Assembly: GCF_017591435.1 (NCBI RefSeq)
Contig: NW_025541370.1
Location: 227,733 to 291,732, forward strand
Length of the DNA stretch: 64,000 nt
Source of the DNA: Portunus trituberculatus
Lineage: Eukaryota > Arthropoda > Malacostraca > Decapoda > Portunidae
Direction: 5' to 3'
In this document: piece after piece, positions 9,425-19,540 of the stretch
How the letters are laid out: the number at the start of each line of letters is the position of its first letter
Position numbering within the stretch: position 1 is the stretch's first letter
The notes under the pieces: model-generated
What the model was told of the DNA's origin: nothing
Databases searched by the model: none
Seen by the model: only the letters and a program-made list of their open reading frames with translations
Position numbers and translations under genes: made by a program

Positions 9425-10290
9425 AAATATCTTACTTATGTGTTTTTAGGGTGCAGATTTTCCTGTATAATCACTCCCAGATCTTTTTTCTCTTTAGTCT
9501 TCATTATTTTTTCCTCTCCCATCAAATAGTTCCATACCGGTCTTCTCTTACTCTTTCCTAGTTCCATTACATGACATTTGTTGACATTAAACTCCAATTT
9601 CCACTTGTTGCTCCACTCATAGATCTTGTTTATATCTTTCTGTAACAGCAAACAGTCCTCCCTGGTTTTGATAACTCTTAGCAGCTTTGCATCATCACCA
9701 AACATTTTAATATAATTGATTATCATAATGTGAATGTCGTTTACATAAATCTGAAACATAATGGGGGCTAACACTGACCCTTGTGGCACTCTGCTGGTTA
9801 CTTAACCCCAAGATGAGTATGTATCTCTGATCACAGTTCTCATTTCCCTATCCTTCAAATAATCTCTTGTCCATTGGAGCAAGGTTCCTCACAGTCCTCC
9901 AATGTTCTCTAGTTTCCAAAGTAGTCTTCCATGCGGGACTTTATCAAAAGGGTTTTTCATGTCCAGGTATACTGTGTCCACCATCCGTCTCTGCTTTCCA
10001 GTCCTTCTGTAACTCTCGAGTAGAAGCTTAATAAGTTTGATACACATGACTTCCGTGTCCTGAACCCAAATTGTCTTTTCAATATGACTTGTTCTTCTTC
10101 CAGATGTTTAACCCATTTTTCTTTGATAATGATTTCACACAACTTCCCCAAAACACTTCTAAGTGACACTGGTCTGTAGGTTAGTGGTTCAGTTGCCTTT
10201 CCTCTTTTAAATATCAGTATTACATTAGCTCTCTTCCATTCTAGTGGAACTTTCCCTTCATTTAGTGAACTTGTAATTATTTCCCAAATT
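9425..10290 (-). pseudogene. CR1-like (family B) reverse transcriptase fragment
   Basis: The minus strand begins mid-domain at PIWEIITSSLNEGKVPLEWK and continues with YRPVSLRSVLGKL, FGFRTRKSC, then PQGSVLAPIMFQIYVNDI and a catalytic box FGDDAKLL where the usual residue is FADD, ending at LGVIIQENLHPKNT. Frameshifts separate the blocks around 9960-9790. The element is cut at both ends: upstream by a (TG)n tract joined to another element's 3' end, downstream at about 9425. A near-identical relative with an intact FADD box lies at 12641-13733. The role before decay was target-primed reverse transcription. Confidence 0.85.
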
Positions 10291-10291
<1 letters not shown>

Positions 10292-10358
<67 letters not shown>

Positions 10359-10620
10359 TGTATTTAGCTAGTTGTAGTTTTCCAGGGCCTGGGCTTTATG
10401 CTGGTGTGGCCCCGTCTCCATATCTACACTTATCCAATTTTTCTTTCAAACTCTGCACACTCGTTGGTGACACCACTTCTTCACCCAAACTGTTCCACGT
10501 CTCAACACATCTTTGCGGGAAACTCTATTTTTTAACATCTCTCAGGCATCTTCCCTTCCTCAGCTTTTTACTATGCGATCTTGTTGTTTGAATGTCATAT
10601 TCTTCTCTCAGTCTAACCTA
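10292..10620 (-). mobile_element. CR1-like 3' end with (CA)n tail
   Basis: On the minus strand this reads the end of an RT ORF (SLRDVKK, FPQRCVETWNSLGEE, VSPTSVQSLK-like) and then a short 3' UTR containing GGGGCC and GGCCC half-sites around 10384-10412, followed by CTACAACTAGCTAAATA and a 63 nt (CA)n run (10354-10292). Related ends with (CA)n tails lie at 13734-14600 and 55980-56246. The microsatellite is therefore interpreted as the retroelement's 3' tail. Confidence 0.75.
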
Positions 10621-10690
10621 ACCTTGTCATTTTATTTATTTATTGATTTATTTTTAACAAACCTAATCTAACCTAACCAAACATTTGCAG

Positions 10691-10847
10691 GTCCGCAGAA
10701 AACGACACGCCGATTTATTTGAAGTCAAGGACGGAGATTAAAACGGCCTTGAAAAACACCACACCCGTTTTGTCCACCGCCATCACCACCTTTTCCCAGA
10801 TCAAGGACAAAGTGTATTACAGACTCACACATAAGGAAGAGGTGCAT
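10691..10847 (+). CDS. Candidate coding exon, unknown gene (copy 1)
   Basis: The acceptor ATTTGCAG ends at 10690 and a strong donor GTGAGT starts at 10848. The only open frame through the exon begins after one nucleotide and gives 52 residues without a stop: SAENDTPIYLKSRTEIKTAL, then a Thr/Ser-rich stretch, ending YYRLTHKEEVH. I do not recognise the family; there is no signal peptide or membrane segment. An inverted paralogue at 58085-58232 keeps the same frame with a few residue changes and an in-frame three-base deletion, so it was probably coding when duplicated. It lies 1.6 kb downstream of the RRP12-like exon on the same strand, but I see no residue match to RRP12, so linkage is unproven. 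Confidence 0.45.
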
Positions 10848-11155
10848 GTGAGTGTGTTTGGGTGTGTTTTGGGTCTGTTTGGGTGTGTTTTGAGGTGTTT
10901 TGAGTGTGTTTGGTGTGTTTTGGGGTTCTTGGGTGCATTTGGGGTGTGTTTTGAGTGTGTTTAGATGTGTTTTGGTATGTTTGGGTATATTCAGGTGTGT
11001 TTGGGTGTGTTTGAGTGTGTTTGGGTGTGTTTTGAGTGTGTTTCATGTGTTTTTTATGCATTTGAATGTGTTTTTGGATATTACAAGTGTTTGGGTGCAG
11101 TTTTGGGTGTGTTGTTTGTGTTTTTCAAAGTGTGTTATGATGCTAATGTATTTTA
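10848..11155 (+). repeat. GT-rich strand-asymmetric minisatellite
   Basis: An array of GTGTTTTGGGTGTGTTTGAG-like words on the plus strand with almost no C. This is the same degenerate minisatellite that appears as GT or AC at 1-110, 19570-20400, 28980-29740, 38500-39240, 57460-58080, 59440-59680 and 61000-61320. Both-strand open frames over it are compositional artefacts. Confidence 0.85.
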
Positions 11156-11175
11156 AGCTAACCTACCACCCAAGA

Positions 11176-11178
<3 letters not shown>

Positions 11179-11271
<93 letters not shown>
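11179..11271 (+). repeat. (CT)n microsatellite
   Basis: About 46 uninterrupted CT/TC units, immediately downstream of a CTAACCTACC motif. Confidence 0.97.
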
Positions 11272-11272
<1 letters not shown>

Positions 11273-11484
11273 AGTAAGAGTTTTTGTGCTATTGATAGAG
11301 TAGATGTCATACTAATCTGTCAATAGAACCATCAAACTACCCTTAAAAACCCGTATGACTGAAATTAGAGTCTTTTTTTAAATATAGGTTATGTTGCCAC
11401 AATTTTCAATGCCCACATGTGGCTTTTGATAAGTTAGATATCAATGTAATCTGTCAATACAGCCATCAAACCTCCCTTGAAAAC

Positions 11485-11930
11485 CCGTGAGATTCTGATT
11501 TGTAAAGCGCAGGGCACACACATTTGTGGGGGTTGGTTTTTGCGGGTGATTGAAATAGTAGTGTTGAAACAAGTGTCTTTTAGAAGTACAACTTAGGCGA
11601 CCACTGGTTTCCAAAGTCCACAGTTAGGAGGAAGTTTGTTCTTAAGAGTGTTTCTGCTTTTGATTTGATAAATATCATGTTACTCTGTCAATAGATCATT
11701 AAAAACTGGAGGGGTTTGGCTGTGTTTCTGGGGTGTTTGGGGTGAAAGAGTGTGTGTTTGTGGGGTTTGGGTGTGTTTTTGTGGTGTTTGAGTGTTTTGG
11801 GTGGTTTGGGGATATTTGGATGTGTTTTGGGTGTTTAGGAGTGTTTTGAGTGTGCTTTGGGTGTGTTTAGGGTGTGTTTGAATGTCTTTGGGTGATGTTT
11901 AGATGTGTCTCTCATCTGCATGTTGAAACA
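11485..11930 (+). repeat. Segment duplicated in inverse orientation at 59440-59890
   Basis: The stretch with TTGTAAAGCGCAGGGCA, GGCGACCACTGGTTTCC and CAGTTAGGAGGAAGTTTG recurs reverse complemented at 59690-59890, and the flanking GT minisatellite ending at CTCATCTGCATGTT recurs at 59440-59680. No coding potential was seen. Confidence 0.8.
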
Positions 11931-12210
11931 CACCAAAACACACACTCAAGCACACCAAAAACACCCCAAACCCCACCACACACCAAAACACACTGAACAC
12001 ATTCAACACACCAAAGCACACTCTCAAACACACCCCAAACACACCAAAGCACACACTGAACACAACACCAAACACCACAGAAAACACAAAACACACCAAG
12101 CACACACTGAACACACTTAAACACCACAGAACACTCAAACACACAGCAACACTGAACATAACAAACACCAAAACACAAAACACCCCAAAACACACCAAAA
12201 CATTACCTAA
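11705..12210. repeat. GT-to-AC minisatellite inversion
   Basis: The plus strand is GT-rich (GGGTGTGTTTGG words) to about 11905 and switches to the complementary AC-rich form (CACACCAAAACACAC) from about 11930, with a short mixed axis around CTCATCTGCATG. The two halves are imperfect inverted repeats able to fold back. Confidence 0.75.
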
Positions 12211-12548
12211 ACACACTTGTTTTAAAGCTAACCTAATCTAACAGCCCATAACCACTCCTTCTCTCTCTCCACAGATTTGAACCTTGTGTTTTGAAGTTTT
12301 GAATGTTTTTCTGTTTTTTTTTTTACATTATTCGTGTGTTTTAATGTTTTTTTAATGTTTCCGTATGTTTTTCATTCATTCTTCCTTTGTTTTGGTGTTT
12401 TTTTAATGTTTCCCTTCGTTTTTCTTACATTTCGTTAGGTTTTTCTAATTTTTTTGACAATTTAAGCCTCCTTTCCAAGCTCAGCAAAGCTAGCCTAACT
12501 AGACACCCCCAAACCACTCGCTCTCTCTCTCTCTCTCTCTCCTGCAGG

Positions 12549-12640
12549 CCATGAGGACCTGAGGCGGTGGATGGTGTGTGGGTCCAGTACATCACAGACA
12601 ACCTGCAGTTCATGTTTGGGATGGGACACACTGGGACAGC
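12549..12640 (+). CDS. Possible exon after CT-rich acceptor, unknown
   Basis: A (CT)n tract ends in CCTGCAG at 12548, a strong acceptor. The longest meaningful frame gives EAVDGVWVQYITDNLQFMFG after an early stop, so either the frame starts inside the exon or this is non-coding. It is overwritten at about 12641 by a retroelement fragment and no donor is visible. A similar tract and acceptor (CTCTCCACAG) occurs at 12266-12275 without any convincing frame after it. Weak call. Confidence 0.2.
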
Positions 12641-13733
12641 CTTGGACATTCTTTGTATATTAGGTCCTTTAGTTCTGGCACCATCTTTTTAGCAATCTTC
12701 TGTATCTGTTCTAATCTTCTTATATCCTTTTCAGAACTCGTGGAGACCACACCACAGCTGCATATTCCAGCCTTGGGCGTATCATGCTTGTGATGATTTT
12801 TTTTCATCATATCTTTGTCCATGAATTGAAATGTCATTCTTATATTTGTCAACATTTTACATGATAATCCAAATATCTTGCCTATGTGTTATTGGGGTTC
12901 AGATTTTTCTGTATAATCACTCCCAGATCTTTTTCCTCTTTAGTCTTCATTATTTGTTCCTTATCCATCAGGTAGTTCCATACCGGTCTTCTCTTACTCT
13001 TTCTTAGTTCCATTACGTGACATTTCTTGGCATTAAACTCCAATTTCCACTTCCTGCTCCATTCATAGATCTTGTTTATATCTTCCTGTAACAGCAAAAC
13101 GTCCTCCCTGGTTTTGATAACTCTTAGCAGCTTTGCATCATCAGCAAATAGATTAATATAACTGTTTACCCCATTGTGAATGTCGTTTACATAAATCTGG
13201 AACATAATGGGGGCTAACACTGACCCTTGTGGCACTCCGCTAGTTACTTTACCCCAAGTTGAGTATGTATCTCTGATCACAGTTCTCATTTCCCTGTCCT
13301 TCAAATAATCCCTTATCCATTCTGATAAGGTTCCTTGCAATCCTCCTATGTTCTCTAGTTTCTAAAGTAATCTTTCATGAGGGACTTTATCAAAAGCCTT
13401 TTTCATTTCCAGGTATACTGTGTCTACCATCCGTCTCTGCTTTCCAGTCCTTCTGTAACTCTGGAGTAGAAGCTTAATAAGTTTGATACACATGACCGTC
13501 CTGTCCTGAACCCAAATTGTCTGTTCTATATGACTTTTTCTTCTTCCAGATGTTTAACCCATTTTTCTTTGATAATTATTTGACACAACTTCCCCAAAAT
13601 GCTTGTAAGTGACGCTGGTCTGTAGTTTAGTGGTTCAGTTGCCTTTCTTCCCTTAAATATCAGTATTACCTTGGCTGTCTTCCATTCTAGTGGAACTTTC
13701 ACTTCATTTAGTGAACTTGTAATTATTTCCCAA
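12641..13733 (-). pseudogene. CR1-like (family B) reverse transcriptase fragment
   Basis: On the minus strand: a PIWEIITSSLNEVKVPLEWK-like start at the (CA)n junction, palm blocks with FDKVPHE, then a 152-codon frame from 13340 with WIRDYLKDREMRTVIRDTYS, VPQGSVLAPIMFQIYVNDI and the catalytic FADDAKLL (codons near 13148-13137), the Asp pair that binds metal. It ends inside the thumb region (RRLEQIQKIAKKMVPELKD) at about 12650. It is a close paralogue of 9425-10290 and shares its upstream breakpoint. Frameshifts near 13370 make it non-functional. Confidence 0.88.
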
Positions 13734-14600
13734 ATTGGTGTGTGTGTGTGTTTACCTAGTTGTATTTTACGGGAGGGGAGCCTATGGTGGTGTTGTCCCG
13801 TCTGTGTATCTCACAGTGTCTAATTTTGTGTTGAAGTGGTGGTGGTGGACTTTGCACACACCACCTCTCTGTCCAGTCCGTTCCATATATCTATCACTCT
13901 ATGGGGGAAAGCTGTTTTTCTTGAAGTCTCTTCTGTAGTTGTCTTTTGTGAGTTTTAGTCCATGTCCTCTTGTGTCCCTCTTCAGCAGGTCCATCCTATC
14001 AGGAAGCTCCATATTATTTATTATTCTGTAGATGGTCAACAGGTGGCCTCTTTCTCTTCTCTGCTCCAGTGTTGGTCAGTCCAGTCTCTTTTCATACGTA
14101 AGAGCCGACAAGGTTGGGGCCAGTTTGGTGGCCGCTCTTTGTAGCCTTTCAATTTTGGTGATATTCTTCCTGGTGTGAGGTGACCACAGTACTGCTGCAT
14201 ACTCCAGTCGTGGTCTGATCAAGGATGCCAATAACTTTTTCACCATATCTTCATCAATATATGTGAATGCAATGGTAATGTTTCTCAGTAAGTTGTAGGT
14301 CTCACCAACAATTTGATTGATATGTTTATTGGGGGGACATTTCCTTTGTTATGAGAACTCCCAGGTCCTTTTCACTTTCCACCTTCTTAATCTTCTCTTC
14401 TCCAAGTTTGTATTGTCTTGTTATCCTATTTTTGCTCTTCCCAAATTCCATTATGCTACATTTGTTAATGTTGAATTCCATCTCCCATCTTTTCCTCCAT
14501 TCCCATAGTCTATCTAAGTCCTGCTGTAGAGTTCCACCATCATCGTGCGAGCCAACTTTCTTCAAAAGTGTTGTGTCGTCTGCAAAGAAACTCGTGTATC
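13734..14600 (-). pseudogene. CR1-like (family C) C-terminus, 3' UTR and (CA)n tail
   Basis: The minus strand reads from FADDTTLLKKVGSHD-like residues at about 14600 through LDRLWEWRKRWEMEFNINKC, ESEKDLGVLITKEM and a thumb with LIRPRLEYAAVLWSPHTRK, to a 3' UTR containing an ACGGGA/TCCCGT stem pair and ending CAACTAGGTAAACACACAC. The organisation matches the family at 10292-10620 but the sequence is clearly different. It is truncated at the 5' side near 14600. Confidence 0.82.
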
Positions 14601-16112
14601 TTTAATTTGTGTATGGGTGACTTTTGACGTGCTGGAACGCATTCCTTACTATTACATGTTGTAATGGGTTCGGTATACGGTAATTTTGATTTACGGTGAG
14701 GTTTTCAGGAACGCATATGTACCGTATAACGAGGACTTACTGTATATTGTTATGATATTGTATTGATTTCAGCTTCAATATGGCCTGTGAAGGAAAAGGT
14801 ATGTAATCTATTTTCTGTATAGCATGTTTATTGTTAAGTCCTCGTTTGTTAGTGTGTCGTGCATGAATACTTTTTTTCAAGCTAACAATTAGTCGTATGT
14901 TGTATCTATGGTGGTGTTTGCTTGATTTAGGTTGAACCAATACTAAAGTGTGCTTATTGTGTTGTACAGTTTTGTGCATGAGAAGTGAATGTTATTACCT
15001 TTAGGTTTTCCTATTACACTTGTGTGTAGTTTGTATTGCTTTGCTTTACATTGTTTTGCTTTGCCTCACTGATTATATTCATATCCTTGACCAAATATAC
15101 TTTATTGCCAGTCTAACTGGTTTTCATGAATGGAAAGACAATGGTATGATTTTTTTTTTCTGAATTGAAACATGTTTGTTTGCATTGATGTAGGATACCT
15201 AGCTATGTGTTAAAATGCTTAATGTATATTTGACTTGCTTGTGTGACGTCTCTGCTTTCCATACTCTTTAGTGATATTTTGGCTGTAGCTAGGGCTTACA
15301 AACACGTGGGTATTCCCACAAAACCACCCCCACCTGCTTCTAGGTGCTTAAACATGCATCTTTTATTTTGTAACTTTGAATGGTGATATGCTTATTGTGT
15401 TAGTTTCAACGCTGATATATAATGCTAATAATGTCTGAGGTCTGTGGTAATGGTGTATGCTCTGTTGTGGCATCTTGCATAGTTGATGTGATCAACTATG
15501 TAGCTTTTGTCTGCATGTACACCAATTTACTTTTCTCTATATATACCTTACTTTTTCTTGTTACATTTATTGTGTATGCTTAAAAAAACTGAAATTCACT
15601 CAACATGCTGTGTTCCATTATAATCATTAGTGACTCAAGTATTTTCTGTTCTGTGAAACTAAGCCCTCCTACACGTCATTCCTACCCATTATCCTGATAA
15701 TTACTCAAATGTCAATTTTTCACTGCTTAACTTTTTTCAAAGTAATCCCTTTGGAAGAGAATTAAGGGTTAAGACACATATCAAACTAAGTTGGGCCTCC
15801 CACCTTGTTATTATTTTGTGAGAGCCCTTTGTTTGTTTGTGTGTTGCCTTAGGTTAACACCTTTATCATGTAAGACAGAGTTTCCCTTACAGTTTTGATC
15901 ATCATTAGGATTGAGAGACTAGAGTACCCTGACTTATAGTTTTGTCTTCAACATTTTTAGAACAATGATAAAAAAAATTATGATGAGACACAGCATGATT
16001 AATACATTGAAGTATTCATTATTGTTTAAATATCATATTTAGATACTAAACATGAAATAAAAACACAAATAAACCATTGCTTTTTTCTGCTACCTTTATT
16101 ATAAATGTTGAC
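14601..16112. other. 1.5 kb AT-rich stretch without recognisable gene
   Basis: No open frame above 80 codons with protein character and no tandem array. At 14640-14745 the minus strand reads CAGTAAGTCCTCGTTATACG followed by TACGGT and GGAACGC motifs, reminiscent of a pogo/Tigger-type terminal repeat, but no partner end was identified. The rest is plain AT-rich sequence. Confidence 0.5.
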
Positions 16113-16437
16113 TCAACACACTACAAAAAGGTACATACACACATACTGTGTATGTACCTTTGGGCATGTGTATATTAGAATAAGGACTCCACTCTGTGGT
16201 TTTCCAAGCTCAAAGACTTCCTCAGAGGAGACTGCACCTTGAAACCAAACCTGTGCTGTTCTATTGTACAAATAGTCCCTGATCCATCCTAATAATCTAC
16301 CTTTTACACCTTTGAGAATGAGTTCCTCCATAATAACATCTTTGTTGGCCCTGTCGAAGGCACCCTTGAGATCAATGAAAGCTCTAAGGCTAGTATTAAC
16401 GCCATGGCCACTAGGTATACGATAAAAGAAGATTAGA
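16113..16437 (-). pseudogene. Reverse transcriptase fragment, duplicate of 2240-2306
   Basis: The minus-strand frame reads PSGHGVNTSLRAFIDLKGAF then RANKDVIMEELILKGVKGR, LLGWIRDYLYNRTAQVWFQG and SSEEVFELGKPQSGVL, i.e. RT palm motif A through the position of the PQG box, here with K-P-Q-S-G in place of T-P-Q-G-G. It is 5' and 3' truncated. The upstream flank is identical to the flank of the fragment at 2240-2306. Confidence 0.82.
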
Positions 16438-16574
16438 ACATGGCTAAGGGAGCTGGCGTTGGGTAGCCTGTAGTGGCACGCGGACACCACCACCACCACA
16501 ACAAACCTCCCACATTTTCCCTAATATCTCTGTTATTCTTGGTCCACGCAGGATGTACCGGTGTCCCAAGCTGG

Positions 16575-17617
16575 TGGACAATTACAGAATACAACGAGAC
16601 TTGGACAGGCTGATAGCATGGGCAGACAGGTGGCAGATGGAGTTTAATTCTAAAAAGTGTCAGGTTATGCATTTAGGTAAAGACAACACAAACTTTAGCT
16701 ATGAGATGGAGGGATGTTGGCTAGAGGCAGTAGAGGAAGGAAAGGATTTAGGAGTAGTGATAGACAGGACTATGAAATTTTCAAAGCAATGTTTAGAAGC
16801 AAGAAATAGGGCAAATAGGATCCTGGGTTTTATAAATAGAAATGTTAGTTATAAAAGTAAGGAAGTGGTGCATAGCATATAATTCCTATGTTAGACCCCA
16901 TTTAGAGTATTGCATACAGGCCTGGTCACCCCACTATAGGCAGGATATCAACATGTTAGAAGCAGTTCAGAGAAGAGCAACTAGGATGATACCAGCATTA
17001 AAGCGCCTGGAGTATAGAGATAGATTAAAGGAATTAAACATGTTTTCATTTGAGAGGAGATGTATAAGGGGATATGATAGAGTTATTTAAAATGTTCTCA
17101 GATACAAACTACATAGATGTGAGATCTTTCTTTACCTTAGAGGAGGGAAATAGGACTAGAAATCATGGCAGGAAGATTAAAAAGCAAGGCTGCAGGTTAG
17201 ATATAAGAAAATATTTCTTTAGTCATAGGGTGGTAGACTTCTGGAATGCATTGCCAGAGACGGTTGTAAATAGCACTAGTTTGACAATGTTTAAAACAGA
17301 TTAGATAAGCACTTAAATTTATTAGATTTATAATTATGTATAACACTGCATGATAGTTTTATAAGAAATTTACTATAGTTAAACAAGACATGATCCCCAT
17401 GTATGGGGACCACAAATTGTAGAGGATTTCGCTGCAGGACTTAGCTCTGTTAATGGGCCAAATATTTAGAATTAGTATATAATGTATTGTGTACTTGTAA
17501 GTGTATCTTTAAGTACTGATGACGAGGTCGCTGTGCGACTGATACAGGATAACCTAGATGGGCCCTGGTGGCCCTTTGTTATCCTATTATTAATGTTATG
17601 TTATGTTATGTTATGTC
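16575..17617 (+). mobile_element. CR1-A1, 5'-truncated non-LTR retrotransposon
   Basis: The insertion starts inside the RT ORF (DNYRIQRDLDRLIAWADRW), continues with EEGKDLGVVIDRTMKFSKQ, YVRPHLEYCIQAWSPH and VQRRATRMIPALKRLEYRDR to the ORF end, then a ~280 nt 3' UTR with hairpins and a terminal (TTATG)n tail at 17596-17617. Two single-base indels (near 16872 and 17070) break the frame. Block copy 1 supplies the empty site: AAGCTGGGGG joined to ATGTCCCGG. No target duplication is visible; the tail and target share ATG. Confidence 0.9.
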
Positions 17618-18332
17618 CCGGTGGTGGTGGAGCTGCCCTCTGTCATGTACAAAATGGCACCTTTCAGCTTAAAAGGTCACGATACCTGAAGCGAGAATAA
17701 CCATTATGTCCCATTAATAATAGCTGTAGTAATGGGGAGTTATCATTGACAGTTGTGTACCGTACAGACAGCACAGCCTTCACGCACATACAGTGGTGGT
17801 GGCGCTGCTGGTGGTCTTGGTGTTTACTGCTCAGTCTATCTACACACCCAGACGCATTCACTCACAGCCATAGATACTCAAAACACATTCAAACACACAC
17901 AGAACCAAGCTAAATACACACACACACACAATGAAGTGAAGTGTTACCATATTCCCAGGCAGTTTTTAGCAGCACAAGCGGCAAGACAAGAGTGAACCAG
18001 CAGTGCAAGGCAAGCCACCCTGACCTGCAGCCTTCACCACACCCCTCCTTCACTTACTCAAGGTGTGTTTAAGGCCATTCGCTTATCTTGGGCCTCCATT
18101 TACCTACGGAGTGAAAATACCTCGAACTGTACCCAGATTTGTAAAGGTGATTAGGTAAACAAGCGGTCATAGAGGCAAGTTGTGTATATTCGCCGTTGTT
18201 ATTTGCGTCCTTCACTCACAGTAAGCCAAACATGTGCCAGAGTGCACCCACCAGTCTATTATTTTCATCTTCCATGGTCATTTCTTCCCGACATAGCTTC
18301 ATTTTGTTGTGGTGAGATTTTAAAGGCAACAT

Positions 18333-18581
18333 ATGGACCCCGCGCCGCTGTTCCCGCCTCCAGGTCCCCGGATGTTACCTACCCCTCCTGTCCCCTGCCA
18401 CCATCCCCCCCTGGCAGCCTGCTCGGTCAAATACTTTTTTCTAATATTTCGTGAGAGTAATGTTACGCTTCCATGGTGTGTTTTTATGGTTTGTATAAAT
18501 GTTTCGTTGTGTTTGAAGTGTGTTGCGCGCCTGTGTTGGGTAAATATGTGGCGTTTAGTGGTGTTTTATGGCGTGTGTTAA
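18333..18581 (+). other. Shared open frame of block repeats (doubtful protein)
   Basis: An 82-codon frame starting MDPAPLFPPPGPRMLPTP and ending CWVNMWRLVVFYGVC recurs in copies 1 (1372-1121 minus) and 3 (27705-27956 plus). Copy 4 loses it by a small deletion near 40439 and copy 5 is in a different frame with a different start. The conservation follows the DNA rather than the protein, so it is probably not translated. It overlies the GC-rich patch, which could instead be a promoter-like region upstream of the purine-rich exon. Confidence 0.2.
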
Positions 18582-19425
18582 AGGCTTTTCAACGGTCAAA
18601 ATTTTTCCTCTCGAATTTTGAGGTTTCTTATTTGAAGGTATAAGTGGGCCTTTGTGGTATCAAAGGATCGGCTGTCCTCTTTTAGGCGTGAAATCAATCT
18701 ATTGAGTGAAATATGTGGACTTTGAAATGGTGTTTGGTGGTGTTGAAAAACGTCTTATTTTTCTTTATTTTATTTGGTGACGTTTGTGGTTCTCGGTGTA
18801 ACTCGCTGTGGAATGCCTTGAAAGATACCTCACACTCCCTCAAATGTGGTAAAACACTCGCCAAGTGAAAATGGTTTGACTTTGCAGGGCGTTTTAGCAG
18901 ATTTATGAGTTTGAATGTTATTTTATATTTAGCATACTTAATTTAGACATTTTTTGAAAACTAGTTAAGCTGGAGTTGTTTTGATATTTTCAAATTTAGT
19001 TTTACTATTTATCACGTCATAAAATAACAAGCACTCGGCCGTGGCTTTGTTTTTTCTAAAAGTCATTTTTAAAATGAAATGATTTACGTAATTTAGCTGA
19101 GTGACCCCCTCTCCCGTTCTCTTGTGATGACCACAGCCCAGGTGGTGACTCATTATAGCCCCGGGCTGCCGCCTCTTTTCCAAACCCGCAGTTCGTCAAT
19201 ATTTTGCCTAATATCTGGTGATTCCTGCGCGTTTTCGTGTGTTTCTGGGTTCAGGTGTGTAGATAGTAGTAGCAGAAGGAAGTAGAAAGGAGAAATAAAG
19301 GAGGATAAGGAGGAAGGAAGGAGAAAGAAAGAAGGAAGAGGAGGAGAAGCCAAGTCACAATACTTAAGTCACCCTCCTTATCCTCAATATTTTGTCTAAT
19401 ATCTTGTGTTTTGATGTGTTTCTAG

Positions 19426-19540
19426 GCTCAGACGTCAAGACGGAAGCAACAGAAGGAAGAAGAAGGAGAAATAAAGGAGAACGAAGAAGAAACGAGAAAT
19501 AGAGGCGGAATAGGAGTAGGAGCCAAGGTGTAATATTTAG
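19426..19540 (+). other. Candidate non-coding exon, block copy 2
   Basis: The 115 nt purine-rich segment lies between the acceptor GTGTTTCTAG (ends 19425) and the donor GTAAGT (19541). A related unit 170 nt upstream (from 19255, after CTGGGTTCAG) has a good acceptor but has lost the donor (CTTAAGTCAC in place of TTTAGGTAAGT). All frames have stops or inconsistent lengths between block copies. Confidence 0.5.

Noticed and set aside
12266..12420. Possible exon after CTCTCCACAG
   Set aside because: Downstream frames are short and T-rich (TTTTTGAATGTTTTTC-type), with no donor or protein character.
14640..14745. pogo/Tigger-like terminal inverted repeat
   Set aside because: Only one end with a suggestive CAGTAAGTCCTCG start was found and no partner or TA pair could be fixed, so it is mentioned only within the intergenic entry.
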